A stretch of DNA of 64,000 nt from DASTFY01 sp963829955 (GCA_963829955.1 CAWHKS010000005.1:228497-292496); one strand, 5' to 3'. Counted from the stretch's first letter, positions 43,942 to 53,530 are shown. Made by a program: numbers and translations. Notes: a model not told the origin generated them from the sequence alone.

Positions 43942-44739
43942 TCACGCAGACCGGGCAACCGCGAAGACACGGCGCCGGTACGGATCGATCTGCAAGGTCA
44001 CGGACATCTCCCCCAGCAGCGCATCCATGGCATCATCCCCCAACTCGGGACGCAGAGCGGGTTCGCCGGCGACGACCGCGGAGTAGGCCGCGACGAGCCG
44101 CTGCCGCCACCCCGGCGTCTCCTCGTAGGTGTCCACGGTGAACCCGACATCGCGAAGCAAGGTCGCGTAGTCGGCGACCGGATCGACTCCGAGGACCGGC
44201 ACGTCGCGCACCCGTTGCGGATCGACCTCGAAGGCGGTGAACGCGAACCGACCGCCGTGGACGAGCACACGAGCCGCCTCGGCGAACGTCGTTCGCTTGT
44301 CGGGCGCGTACTGCAACGAGTCCAGGCTCATCACGCCAACCGCGCACGAGTCCACAAGCGGCAAGCGATCCACGCTGGCGACCATGAACGCGGCGGCCGC
44401 CTGGTGCCGGGCAGCGGCGCGTTGGGCCGCGAGCCGGATGCCGACACGGGACAGGTCGACGCCCACGAGGACCCCGTTGGTCTCATGGGCGACCCAGACG
44501 CCGGGACCGCCGGCGCCGCACGCCAGATCGACGATGCGATCACCTGCACTCAGATCGAGCATGTCACGTAATCGCTCGAGCTCAGCCACGCGCACGAAGT
44601 TCAGGTGTTCAAACCCAGGCGCGACTCCACCTTCCACCGCGTACCGGGCCCACAGCTCGTGGAACGCCGGGCTTGCCGACCATGCCCGGTACACAGCGTC
44701 GTAGCCGGCGGCCACCACCTCACTCACAGACCCACACAT
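43942..44739 (-). CDS. Class I SAM-dependent methyltransferase
   Basis: 265 residues. SAM site: RIVDLACGAGGPGVWVAHET (motif I) and VLVGVDLSRVGIRLAAQRA; then FMVASVDRLPLVDSCAVGVM SLDSLQYAPDK and RVLVHGGRFAFTAFE. The PGW..RL.AAYSAV tail resembles UbiE/tRNA-uridine-like and small-molecule methyltransferases; no substrate can be named. The second methyltransferase follows at once, forming an operon. The gene start lies within the 3' end of the DUF1232 gene (shared 16 bases). Confidence 0.88.
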   Translation of the reverse strand: MCGSVSEVVAAGYDAVYRAWSASPAFHELWARYAVEGGVAPGFEHLNFVRVAELERLRDMLDLSAGDRIVDLACGAGGPGVWVAHETNGVLVGVDLSRVGIRLAAQRAAARHQAAAAFMVASVDRLPLVDSCAVGVMSLDSLQYAPDKRTTFAEAARVLVHGGRFAFTAFEVDPQRVRDVPVLGVDPVADYATLLRDVGFTVDTYEETPGWRQRLVAAYSAVVAGEPALRPELGDDAMDALLGEMSVTLQIDPYRRRVFAVARSA

Positions 44740-45244
44740 TGCCCGCTCGCGAACGTCGAAAGCGACAAGCGTTCACCCGCCCGCACACCCTTTGGCGACC
44801 GGCCACAGCGTTGATGCGAGGCGAGAGCGTGCTGGCGCCGAGCTGGCTCACTTCGATTGGCGTTCTTGGCGCGTCGGTATTTCCCGCTCGAGGATTCGGG
44901 GCGCGGCAGGCCACGCCTCGAAAGCTCGTCGAGTGGGACGTACCGGGCGGCGTAGCGGAACACCAAGGCGACAACGAGCACGTCGTCGAGGGGGCCGATA
45001 CTGGGATGAACTCGGGTATCAGATCGATCGGCGAGAGCACCCACAGCCCGGCGAGGGCGACGACGACCTCGGCGCGGCGAGGTACCCGCTGGTCGCGTCG
45101 AAGCCGCTTCACCGTCGTGACGCAGGCCTGCAGGACGGTGGCGAGAGCCGTGGCCGCCCCCGGTGGGAGTCGACGGGCCAGCACAACCAGCACCGCCCAT
45201 GACACGAGGACCAGCGAGCCGGCGATCAACGCCAGCCACACCAT
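44724..45244 (-). pseudogene. DUF1232 (YkvA-like) membrane protein, one frameshift
   Basis: Begins MVWLALIAGSLVLVSWAVLV VLARRL (one helix). The DUF1232 signature VALAGLWVLSPIDLIPEFIP V is followed by GPLDDVLVVALVFRYAARYV PLDELSRRGLP in another frame. One base lost near 45001 (CCAGT-ATCGGC) explains the break; restored, it is a normal small DUF1232 protein of about 130-170 residues. Function unknown in general. Upstream of the two methyltransferase genes on the same strand. Confidence 0.75.
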
Positions 45245-45377
45245 GCGTCAGCCGTCTCCGAGCCCAGCCATGCTCACGCGCCCAGCCTGCCCAACCCGGC
45301 CCCGACAGCGGTCGGCGAGGTGATCCGGTTGGTGCGAGCGGTACCGTCGAGCGGTCGCCGCAATCCATGGACGGGCA

Positions 45378-45905
45378 ATGGACAGACGTGACATCGACGC
45401 CGATCTGGAGCGGATCGCGGCAGACTTCCACGACCTGCTCGACTCCGCCACTCCCGCCGAGCTGCGCGCCCCGACCAACGGCACGAAGTGGACAAACCGA
45501 CAGCTGCTCTTTCACATGCTGTTCGGCTTTCTCCTCGTCCGCGCCCTACTCGTCCTGGTCAAGGCTTTCGGCCGGCTCCCCGACGCCATCTCTGACGCGT
45601 TCGCCGCCGCCCTCAACGCCGGCACCCGCCCATTCCACGCCCTCAACTACCTCTGTGCCCTTCCCGGCGCCAGAGTCCTGTCCGAACACGCCATGAGCAA
45701 ACTCATGGACAGCACGATCGGCCACCTCCGCGCCAGCCTCCAAGGCGAATCAGCACGCACGCTGACGCTCGCCATGCACTTCCCGACCGGGTGGGATCCT
45801 TACTTCAACGACGTCATGACCATCGCCGACGTCTACCGCTACCCGATTCAGCACTACGAGCACCACCACCGCCAGCTCACCACGCGCCGCGCACCCGGCA
45901 ACTGA
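45378..45905 (+). CDS. DinB-family protein
   Basis: 175 residues. Four-helix DinB/YfiT fold: DLERIAADFHDLLDSATPAE LRAP, GTKWTNRQLLFHMLFGFLLV RALL with the first metal-binding histidine, and a C-terminal DVYRYPIQHYEHHHRQL with the other histidines. Mycothiol-, bacillithiol- or glutathione-S-transferase-like activity is known for some relatives, metal-dependent. A hydrophobic mid-region (FLLVRALLVLVKAFG) suggests membrane contact. ATG 45378 is the clear family start. Confidence 0.82.
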   Translation: MDRRDIDADLERIAADFHDLLDSATPAELRAPTNGTKWTNRQLLFHMLFGFLLVRALLVLVKAFGRLPDAISDAFAAALNAGTRPFHALNYLCALPGARVLSEHAMSKLMDSTIGHLRASLQGESARTLTLAMHFPTGWDPYFNDVMTIADVYRYPIQHYEHHHRQLTTRRAPGN

Positions 45906-45945
45906 GCCTGGCGCGCCGAGGGGATTGGAGCGATGCTGCGGGGTC

Positions 45946-47169
45946 ATGGCCACTCGCCAGGTGCTGCTGTCTGTGGGCGCCGCCGCGGTGGGTGTGATGG
46001 GGGTCGTCGGTTGCAGTGAGGACTTTCCTGACGGCCGGGTCGACGCGGTGGACGCTGACACCGGAGAGGTTCGGTGGCAGGTCGACGTCGAGCACCCGCT
46101 GGTGGGGGCGGCCGGAATTGCCGACGGTCTCCTGGTGGTGTGGGGGCGCGATCGATGCGATGGGCCGGCTTATCTCGTCGTCCACGACGCCGTTTCGGGT
46201 GAGGCGCGGTGGTCGGTTGGCCCTGTCGATGCCGCTGGGTCACTCGAGGTCAACACGAGCGGCGACATGGTTCTCGGAGCGGACGATGTCGAGGTGGTGG
46301 CGTGGGCCCTGAGCTCGGGCATGGAGCGGTGGCGGGAGCGTGTGGTCGGCAACGTCGATGTGCGAATCGCGGCAGACGACGCCGGGATCGTCACCTCGGC
46401 GAGCGAGGCCCCACTCGCGTCGGCGAGGATCACCGATCATGACCCCGTCACTGGGGACGGGCGCTGGTCGGTGTCACTCGAAGCGGGACGTCAGGTGATC
46501 GACATGGCGCTGACTGGGGATCTGGTGCTCGTTCGGACCTGGGGAGCGGTCACACCTGCTCTCACGCCGACCACGGAGGTGCAGGCCCTGGACCGAACCG
46601 ACGGCACCACCCGCTGGCGGACCGATATCGGTGTGAGCGAGACCGCTCCGCCGCTGGTCGTGAACGGTGAGGTGGTCGTCGCGGCGTTGAGCACGATTGC
46701 GTTCTCGGTGCCCGACGGCGCGGGCGGAACCCGCGATCTGGGACCGTCGTCGTCAGTCGTCGCCCTGCAAACCACGGATGGCGCGACTCGCTGGCGGCTT
46801 GATCGTCCATCGCCTGCCCCGTCGGGCCCGACGAGAGATGCCCCGGGCGGTGTCACGGTGTTCGACGCGGACGCCTTGACGGTTGTCGGTCGCGACAGAT
46901 CTGCTCTCGTCGCATGGGACGCGGCGACAGGGACCGAGCGCTGGCGAACCGAGTTCGGCGCCGGCGCTGCGTGGGTGGAGTCCCAACTCGTGGTTGCCAC
47001 CGAGCTGGTGCCCTTTGACCGTTCGTCGCATGCCGTGCGCGCCTTCCAGCTCGACACCGGCGAGCTGCAGTGGACGATCCAGACCCCACGGCCGGTCGTT
47101 TCGGTCAGCGACAACATCGCCAACTTGGTGCTCGTCCAGACCGGCGACGGACCTGGCTGCTCGGACTGA
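45946..47169 (+). CDS. PQQ-type beta-propeller lipoprotein
   Basis: 407 residues. Signal peptide MATRQVLLSVGAAAVGVMGV with lipobox VVGC (Cys24). Repeats of the form A.D..TGE.RW follow: DADTGEVRWQVDV, DAVSGEARWSVG, LSSGMERWRERVV, DPVTGDGRWSVSL, LDRTDGTTRWRTDI, LQTTDGATRWRLDR, WDAATGTERWRTEF, LDTGELQWTIQ. That makes an eight-bladed propeller of the PQQ_2 (BamB/WD-like) class on the cell surface. The quinone-ligand residues of true PQQ dehydrogenases are not evident, so a scaffold role is likelier than an enzyme. ATG 45946 gives the signal peptide. Confidence 0.85.
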   Translation: MATRQVLLSVGAAAVGVMGVVGCSEDFPDGRVDAVDADTGEVRWQVDVEHPLVGAAGIADGLLVVWGRDRCDGPAYLVVHDAVSGEARWSVGPVDAAGSLEVNTSGDMVLGADDVEVVAWALSSGMERWRERVVGNVDVRIAADDAGIVTSASEAPLASARITDHDPVTGDGRWSVSLEAGRQVIDMALTGDLVLVRTWGAVTPALTPTTEVQALDRTDGTTRWRTDIGVSETAPPLVVNGEVVVAALSTIAFSVPDGAGGTRDLGPSSSVVALQTTDGATRWRLDRPSPAPSGPTRDAPGGVTVFDADALTVVGRDRSALVAWDAATGTERWRTEFGAGAAWVESQLVVATELVPFDRSSHAVRAFQLDTGELQWTIQTPRPVVSVSDNIANLVLVQTGDGPGCSD

Positions 47170-47363
47170 AGACAACGGGGCAGGCTGCCCGACAACCCCG
47201 GCGGTGCTCCTCGCCGGCTCACGAGCCTCGCCACGCATGGTCGCCCACACTGTCAACCCCGCTGATAGGGCGGAGACCTGCCGGTGACCCGATCGAGAAC
47301 GGCGGCTCGTGATGAAGGAACTCGCCGCCTTGGGTGTAGGCCTCTCGAACGGCGTTGCCACGC

Positions 47364-47610
47364 TCAGGCCGTGCCGTCCGGGTCGAGTTGGAGTCGCCCG
47401 TCCGACCGCTCGTCGAGGGCCTGTTGAAGCGCGGCGCGGGTGACGAAGCCGATGCCCGATGCGCCTGAGTGACGAACGCGGCGTCCACGTCGCTCGCTGA
47501 GCGGAATTGGGCGGTCACGCAGCCACCGTCGAAGATCGTGTACCACATGGTGGCGGGCCCTGACCGGCCGGGATCGGTGCGCTCGTAGCGTCGTGGGTCG
47601 ACACCCTCAT
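47364..47610 (-). pseudogene. C-terminal remnant of an unknown protein
   Basis: YERTDPGRSGPATMWYTIFD GGCVTAQFRSASDVDAAFVT QA in one frame and GIGFVTRAALQQALDERSDG RLQLDPDGTA with a stop in the next. It looks like a real ending, broken by an indel near 47455 and cut upstream by IS481-type sequence. Function unknown. Confidence 0.4.
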
Positions 47611-47900
47611 GTTCGAGCCAATGGGCCGATCGTCCGGGGCCCCCAACCGGGATGAGCCTGGCGCAGCTCCACGATCCGCGCCTCCACCTGCGGTGCCATC
47701 TGATGCAGACACCAACCCGGCACCGTCGAGCCATCCACCAGGCCGGCCAACCCCTGCGCCGCGTAGCGCTTCAACCATCGATGCACGCTCTGGCGGGTCA
47801 CCCCGAACCGAGCCGCCACCTCGACGATCGCCACCCCATCGCTGAGGACTTCCAGAACGGCCTGATAGCGCTGCTCCACCACACCGAGCTCCACCAACAC
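47607..47900 (-). pseudogene. IS481-family transposase N-terminal remnant
   Basis: MLVELGVVEQRYQAVLEVLS DGVAIVEVAARFGVTRQSVH RWLKRYAAQGLAGLVDGS (helix-turn-helix), then APQVEARIVELRQAHPGWGP RTIG. This is the standard IS481 N-terminal part up to the PxWGxRxI linker. The integrase core is missing after 47620. Confidence 0.7.
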
Positions 47901-47962
47901 GACGCCACCCCCCGATCAAGACCCCGACCAGGAAGCACAGCCCGTCAGCCAGCCACGCGTAA

Positions 47963-48055
47963 CACGACTACCGGAGCCACCGTCGCCCAGCAACCGGAGC
48001 CACTGTCGCCCAGGAACCGGGACCGCGCCGGAAGTGTCGCACGACTACCGGAGCC
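47963..48055. repeat. IS-end-like direct repeats
   Basis: CACGACTACCGGAGCC occurs at 47963-47978 and 48040-48055. Between them CCGGAGCCAC(C/T)GTCGCCCAG is repeated imperfectly. The string resembles the GTAACGCGACTACG at the 3' edge of the complete IS481 copy near 50268, so these are probably overlapping IS termini. Confidence 0.5.
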
Positions 48056-48158
48056 GCAACGTCAAGCATCTACCGGGCTTGGCCTGACCCCGTGCGGTTG
48101 GTCCACCCGTGATGAGAGTCCGTTGCCCACGATGGTGGGCTGAAGGAGGATCATCACG

Positions 48159-48437
48159 ATGCCGAGGAGAAGGCACACCCCGGAGCAGGTCGTCCGTAAG
48201 CTCCGTGAGGCGGATCGGTTGCTGGCCGAGGGCAAGGACCTTGATGAGGTGGCTCGCCACCTGGAGGTGTCCGAAGCGACCTATCACCGCTGGCGGAATC
48301 AGTTCGGTGGGATGAAGGCCGACGACGTGAAGCGGTTGAAGGAGCTGGAAGCGGAGAATGCCCGGCTGAAGCGGATCGTGGCCGACAAGGAGCTCGAGAT
48401 CGACGCGCTGCGGGAGATCTCACGGGGAAACTGGTGA
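48159..48437 (+). CDS. IS3-family transposase OrfA (second type)
   Basis: 92 residues, a different lineage from the element at 12.4 kb. MPRRRHTPEQVVRKLREADR with HTH VSEATYHRWRNQFGGMKADD and a leucine-zipper helix LKELEAENARLKRIVADKEL EIDALRE, as in IS3 elements of the IS407/IS2 type. Preceded by GAAGGAGG. The stop overlaps the orfB start region by 4 bases. Confidence 0.88.
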   Translation: MPRRRHTPEQVVRKLREADRLLAEGKDLDEVARHLEVSEATYHRWRNQFGGMKADDVKRLKELEAENARLKRIVADKELEIDALREISRGNW

Positions 48438-49290
48438 GCCCGTCGAGGCGACGCCGAGCAGTGGGCATGCTGGAATGCCGGCTCGGTCTGTCGCAGCGGC
48501 GGGCTTGTCAGATCGTCGGACAGCATCGCTCCACCCAGCGCCACACCCCGGCCGACCCCGACCCGGACCGGGATCTACGGGTCCGGCTCCGAGCCTTCGC
48601 TCGCGGTGCATCCGCGGTGGGGGTATCGGCGGGCCCATGCGGTGCTGGTCCGGGAAGGCCTGGTGGTGAACCGCAAGAAGATCCAGCGTCTGTGGCGCGA
48701 GGAGGGCCTCCGGGTGCCTCCGAAGCGGCGCAAGCGTCAGCGCCTCGGGGTTTCCTCGACACCAGCCGACCGGTTGCAGGCCCACCGACCGGATCATGTC
48801 TGGGCCTTGGACTACCAGTTCGACGTCACCGCCACCGGGCGGATCATCAAGCTGTTACACGTCGTCGACGAGTTCACCCGCGAGTCCCTCGCCGATGTGG
48901 TCGATCACTCCATCGACGCCGACACCACCGTCGCCGCCCTGGACGCCATCGTCGGCCCGACGGGGCACCCACCCCAGCTTCGTGCGCTGCGACAACGGTC
49001 CCGAGCTCACCGCCCACGCCCTGCGGGACTGGTGTCGCTTCACCGGCACCGGGGCCAGCTACATCGAACCGGGCTCGCCGTGGCAGAACCCCTGGGTGGA
49101 GTCCTATGGGTCACGTGTCCGCGACGAGCTGCTGGCCATCGAGCAGTTCGGCACCCTCCTCGAAGCCCAGGTCGTCATCGAAGCCTGGCGCGTCGAGTAC
49201 AACACCTACCGACCCCACTCGTCCCTCGGTGGCCTCACCCCCGCCGAGTACGCCGAGCGATGGACCAACAACCAACCAGCGCTCCCATGA
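48434..49290 (+). pseudogene. IS3-family OrfB with two frameshifts
   Basis: Frame 1: SRRRRAVGMLECRLGLSQRR ACQIVGQHRSTQR. Frame 2 (from about 48607): VHPRWGYRRAHAVLVREGLV, ALDYQFDVTATGRIIKLLHV VDEFTRE with the first aspartate. Frame 3 (from about 48965): FVRCDNGPELTAHALRDWC with the second aspartate, SPWQNPWVESYGSRVRDELL with the glutamate, ending AEYAERWTNNQPALP. All DDE residues remain, but no single frame spans the enzyme. Confidence 0.8.
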
Positions 49291-49325
49291 CAGCTGGACC
49301 ACTCAACGGGGCCCCGTCAGGCCCG

Positions 49326-50270
49326 ATGAGCACCACAGCTGCGGATCGGCAAGTCCGTCACTGCCTGGCGATTCTGCGCCACGCCGAAGAGGTCACGGGC
49401 AACGTGGCAATGACCTGCCGCTACTACGGCGTGACCCGTCAGAGCTTCTACGTGTGGAAGCGCCGCTACGACGAACTCGGCGAGGAAGGCTTGAAGGACC
49501 GGTCCCGGCGTCCCAAGCACAGCCCTCGAGCGACCCATGTGGACGTCGTGGGCAAGATCCTCTACCTGCGCCAGCACTACCACTTCGGGCCAGCCAAGAT
49601 CGCCATGTACCTGCGCCGCTACCACGACGTGACCATCTCCCACTCGGGGGTATGGCGGATCCTCAAGCGGCTCGAGCTCAACCGGCTCCCCGCCTCACAG
49701 CGCTACAAGCGACTCGACCGCCGCTACCAGCGCTACGAGAAACAGCTCCCCGGCCACCAGGTGCAGGTCGACGTCAAATTCATCGCCCCCGTCGCCGGCG
49801 CCAAGGCCCGCAAGTACTACCAGTTCACCGCCATCGACGACTGCACCCGGCTCCGGGTCCTGCGCATCTACCCACGCCTCGACCAACGCACCGCCATCCA
49901 GTTCGCCGACTACGTCCTGGAGCGGCTCCCCTTCCAAGTCCAGCTCATCCAGACCGACAACGGCTCCGAGTTCGGCTCATCATTCCACTACCACCTGCTC
50001 GACAAAGGTGTCGGACACCGCTACATCAAACCCCGCACCCCCCGTCTCAACGGCAAGATTGAGCGCTCCCACCGCATCGACGCCGAAGAGTTCTACCGGC
50101 TCCTCGACGGCACCGTCATCGACGACGCCAACGTCTTCAACAACAAGCTCCGAGAGTGGGAGGACTACTACAACTACCATCGCCCCCACGGAGCCCTCGC
50201 CGGCCAGACCCCCTACGAGAGACTCCGCCTCAAGACCCAGCCCACACCCAAAACCCGAGCCCGGGTGTAA
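49326..50270 (+). CDS. IS481-family transposase, intact
   Basis: 314 residues from ATG 49326 (an in-frame ATG at 49287 adds 13). N-terminal HTH: ADRQVRHCLAILRHAEEVTG, VTRQSFYVWKRRYDELGEEG. The integrase core has D in GHQVQVDVKFIAPV, D in IQTDNGSEFGSSFHYHLLDK and E in RTPRLNGKIERSHRIDAEEF, then YNYHRPHGALAGQTPYERLR. No frameshift, so it is potentially active. It directly follows the broken IS3 element, whose reading frame 2 runs into it without a stop. Confidence 0.92.
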   Translation: MSTTAADRQVRHCLAILRHAEEVTGNVAMTCRYYGVTRQSFYVWKRRYDELGEEGLKDRSRRPKHSPRATHVDVVGKILYLRQHYHFGPAKIAMYLRRYHDVTISHSGVWRILKRLELNRLPASQRYKRLDRRYQRYEKQLPGHQVQVDVKFIAPVAGAKARKYYQFTAIDDCTRLRVLRIYPRLDQRTAIQFADYVLERLPFQVQLIQTDNGSEFGSSFHYHLLDKGVGHRYIKPRTPRLNGKIERSHRIDAEEFYRLLDGTVIDDANVFNNKLREWEDYYNYHRPHGALAGQTPYERLRLKTQPTPKTRARV

Positions 50271-50340
50271 CGCGACTACGTCAGTTGCACACACGAGTGC
50301 TCGTCGTCGTGGTACATCCTTGGTACATCGACATAGCAAA

Positions 50341-50370
50341 AGGCCCTTCCTGTTGAGCCAGGAAGGGCCT
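50341..50370 (-). terminator. Intrinsic terminator (minus strand)
   Basis: 12-bp perfect stem AGGCCCTTCCTG / CAGGAAGGGCCT with a six-base loop. On the minus strand it is followed by TTTGC after GGCCT, so it would end transcription of a minus-strand gene, namely the tRNA-Met whose 3' end lies just upstream. Confidence 0.75.
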
Positions 50371-50386
50371 CTGAGCTGGTGTTTCT

Positions 50387-50563
<177 letters not shown>

Positions 50564-50608
50564 CCGCCAACAGGCGCTCTACGGTCTCGGTCGGATGTGA
50601 GGCCGAGG

Positions 50609-53473
50609 TCAGGGTCGGCGGTGACGCTCGAGCGCTCGATGTGCGACGGCGATGACGTCGTGACGGCTGGCGGTCGCAGCGTTGGCGACGAGCGTCGCGA
50701 TCCTGTCTGGAGGGAGGTTCGTCGTAGTGGAGTCGTTGGGGTGCTCGGTGATGGGTGGTGCGTCGGGCGCGTGGTTTGCGGCTGCCTCGAGGTAGACGGC
50801 GGTCTCCTGGTCGCCGATGGTGCGGAGGAGTCGTGCGAGGTTGCGGAGCGTCGTCCATTGCTGGATCCAGCCACCGGTGCGGGCCCAGTAGTCGATGAGG
50901 GCGTGGTAGCCGTCGAGTGCCTCGGCAAGGCGGTCGGCGCTGGCGAGGGCGGTGACGTGACCGACTGAGGCGATGGCTTCGAGGAATGTGGCGCCGCTGT
51001 GGCGGGCGAGGTTGGTTGCCAGTTGGTAGTGGTGCTCTGCTCGGTCGGTCTTGCCGGCGAGGGCGTCGATCTCGCCGGCGACATAGGAGTGGAATCCCTT
51101 CAGCGTCGGGGAGATGGCGATGGCGGCGAACTGGTCGTTGAGACTGGTCGCTGTAGGCAGGTTTCCGTTGTAGGCGTGGGCGAGCGCAGCGATGCCGAGG
51201 CTCTGGTCGGGCCGGTCGGCGCTGTGTGCGGCTCTGGTCGCGAGGGCTCCTGCTGCTTTCAGGTCGGCGTGGCTGAGGGCAACGAGCGCGAGCGCGGCGT
51301 GGCAACGCCACGCTGCGCCGCGTCGACGGTCGAGGCCCCGTCGTGCGAGTCGTTCAGCAGCGGCGAGATCACCGCGTGACCAGGCACTGGCGGCGGCGAT
51401 GGCGAGCACGGATGCGACTTCGGGGTGGTTGTCGGATTCGTCATCGTCGGCGAGCTCTTGGGCCCAGTCCCATACTTCGGTGAGGTCGCGCCAGGTGGCG
51501 GCGTCGCCGAAGGCGACGGCCAGGCGCACGGCGTCGTCGAGCCGCTGGTGGTTGCGGGCGAGCCGCCAGGCGGAACGCAGATTGACGATCTCGCGGCGCA
51601 GCACCCGGTCGGCGAGAGGTTCGTCGTCGGTGTCGATCGTCTGCTCGAACCATGTTGCGAGATGCACCGCCCAGTGCAGGAAGCGTTCGGTGGCGGCGTT
51701 GCCCTCGTCGGCGGCGGTGAGGCGGTCATGGGCGAATGAGCGGATCGTGTCGAGCATCCGGTATCGGGCGACATCACCGAGGATGGCGTCGACCATCGAG
51801 GCGTCAACCAAGTGCGCGAGGGCGCCGGCGGCGTCGGCGGGCACGCCGAGGTCGCCGGCGACGGACTCTGCGGTGGCCAGGTCGAATCCATCCGGGAAGA
51901 CGCCGAGGTGTCGGAACAGTCGTTGCTCGTGGTCGGGGAGCAGGTCGTAGGACCATTCGATGGTGCGTCTGAGCGTGACGGTGCGACCGTCGCCGAGCAA
52001 GTCCAGGGAACGGTCCAACCGGGCGTGGAGGTGGGCGAGGTCGAGCGTCGACATCCGTGCTGCGGCCAGTTCGATGGCCAGCGGCATCCCGTCGAGACGG
52101 CGCACGATGTCACCGACCAACCCCAGCTCGCGCGGATCGGGTGAGAAGTCGGGACGGACGCGGCGGGCACGATCGACAAACACTGCCACCGCTGGGGACC
52201 CGGCGACGCTGTCGAGGTCAACGGGGCTGGTCACCGCTAGTGGCGCGAGTCGCACCTGCTGTTCGGCGGGGTGTCCGAGCGGCTCCCGACTGGTGGCCAT
52301 GATTGTGAGGTGTGGACAGCTGTCGCCGAGCGTGGCGACGAGGTCGCGTACGCAGGGCAAGAGATGTTCGCAGTTGTCGAACACGAGCAGTTGCGGGCCG
52401 GCGCCGAGCAGCGCAGCGCAGGCCGACAGGACGTCGCCGTGCACGACGTGCAGGTCGAGCGCCGCGGCGAGCGCCTGGGGGATGGCGGCTGGGTCGGTGA
52501 TCGGGGCGAGCGCCACGACGGTGACGTGGTCGGCTCGGGCGGCGATCTCCGCCGCCAGGGCGGTCTTGCCGACACCGCCGGCGCCGAGCACGGTGACCAG
52601 TCGCTGGTGGGTGAGCAATCGTTGCACCGCCGCCACTTCGGCGTCGCGACCCCGCAGGCCGCTCGTCGCGCGGGGCAGTGAGGTCGGCCGCATCCGTGTC
52701 CGCGAGGCGATGGTTCGCTCGAGCTCGTTGAGGGCGGGTGAGGGTTCGAGGCCGGTCTCGGTGAGAAGACGGTGACGATGGTCGTGGCCGGCGCGCAGCG
52801 AGTCGGCGGCTCGACCGGCGGCGTCGAGGGCGCGCATCAGGATCAGTACGTCCGGTTCCGACATCGGGTCAGCGGCGACGAGGGTGGAGGCGACCTCGAC
52901 GGCTTCGTTGGCCGCACCGGCGTCGATGGCGGCGGTGGCGTAGGCCCGCTCGACGCTGTCGCGCAGCGCGTGGAGGGTGACGGCCAGCGCCGCCAATGGG
53001 CCGACGTCGTCGAACTCGGCCAGTGCCACGCCCCGCCACAGCGATCGAGCTTCGCCCAGTAGTCGGCGGGCGTCGGCAGGGTCAGCGCCAGCGGCGGTCG
53101 CCAGCAACACTCGTGCGCGGGCAATGTCGGTGCCGCTGCCCGCCTCGTCGAGGCGCAGCCGGTAGGCGCCGCTCAACCCCTCGAGCAGCACGGCGGCCGG
53201 CCCCAGGTGGCCGCGAAGCCGTGACACGTGACTCTGTAGCGTGGCGCGTGCCGAGTCCGGCAGCCCTAGAGGCCACAGCGCGTCCAGGATGTCGGCGGTC
53301 GCAACGGCCCGGCCCTCTGCCGCGGCGAGCAGGGCGAGCACGGCGCGCCGCTTCGGACCAGGGACGTCCACCACCTCGTCGCCGACGAACAGGCGCAACG
53401 GGCCGAGCATCTCCACCCGCACGGCCGGCGTCACCGCGTTGGTCGCGGTGCCGACGGCGCTCATACCGTTCAT
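50609..53473 (-). CDS. BTAD/SARP-type transcriptional regulator with NB-ARC-like ATPase and TPR region
   Basis: 954 residues. OmpR-like winged helix at about 20-95 (VEMLGPLRLFVGDEVVDVPG PKRRAVLALLAA), bacterial transcriptional activation domain to about 245 (ADPMSEPDVLILMRALDAAG RAADSL), an ATPase with Walker A VTVLGAGGVGKTALAAEI and Walker B LLVFDNCEHLL, the LDGMPLAIELAAARM sensor, then helical TPR-like repeats to the end. Such STAND regulators activate secondary-metabolite or stress genes on ATP-dependent signal detection. Divergent from the FAD-linked oxidase with 57 bases between, so the oxidase is a likely target. The frame is open farther upstream, but only as antisense of the oxidase. 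Confidence 0.9.
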   Translation of the reverse strand: MNGMSAVGTATNAVTPAVRVEMLGPLRLFVGDEVVDVPGPKRRAVLALLAAAEGRAVATADILDALWPLGLPDSARATLQSHVSRLRGHLGPAAVLLEGLSGAYRLRLDEAGSGTDIARARVLLATAAGADPADARRLLGEARSLWRGVALAEFDDVGPLAALAVTLHALRDSVERAYATAAIDAGAANEAVEVASTLVAADPMSEPDVLILMRALDAAGRAADSLRAGHDHRHRLLTETGLEPSPALNELERTIASRTRMRPTSLPRATSGLRGRDAEVAAVQRLLTHQRLVTVLGAGGVGKTALAAEIAARADHVTVVALAPITDPAAIPQALAAALDLHVVHGDVLSACAALLGAGPQLLVFDNCEHLLPCVRDLVATLGDSCPHLTIMATSREPLGHPAEQQVRLAPLAVTSPVDLDSVAGSPAVAVFVDRARRVRPDFSPDPRELGLVGDIVRRLDGMPLAIELAAARMSTLDLAHLHARLDRSLDLLGDGRTVTLRRTIEWSYDLLPDHEQRLFRHLGVFPDGFDLATAESVAGDLGVPADAAGALAHLVDASMVDAILGDVARYRMLDTIRSFAHDRLTAADEGNAATERFLHWAVHLATWFEQTIDTDDEPLADRVLRREIVNLRSAWRLARNHQRLDDAVRLAVAFGDAATWRDLTEVWDWAQELADDDESDNHPEVASVLAIAAASAWSRGDLAAAERLARRGLDRRRGAAWRCHAALALVALSHADLKAAGALATRAAHSADRPDQSLGIAALAHAYNGNLPTATSLNDQFAAIAISPTLKGFHSYVAGEIDALAGKTDRAEHHYQLATNLARHSGATFLEAIASVGHVTALASADRLAEALDGYHALIDYWARTGGWIQQWTTLRNLARLLRTIGDQETAVYLEAAANHAPDAPPITEHPNDSTTTNLPPDRIATLVANAATASRHDVIAVAHRALERHRRP

Positions 53474-53530
53474 CCTCGCGTGGCCGCATCGTTCAAGTGC
53501 CGTGCAAGGAGCTGGGGTGACCCTGGCCGT

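Noticed and set aside
47963..48055. Short repeated units considered as a CRISPR array
   Set aside because: Only two to three unequal copies without regular spacers; they match IS481-type ends.
49100..49302. Minus-strand frames of valine-rich composition over the IS genes
   Set aside because: Antisense shadows of transposase genes in high-GC DNA.
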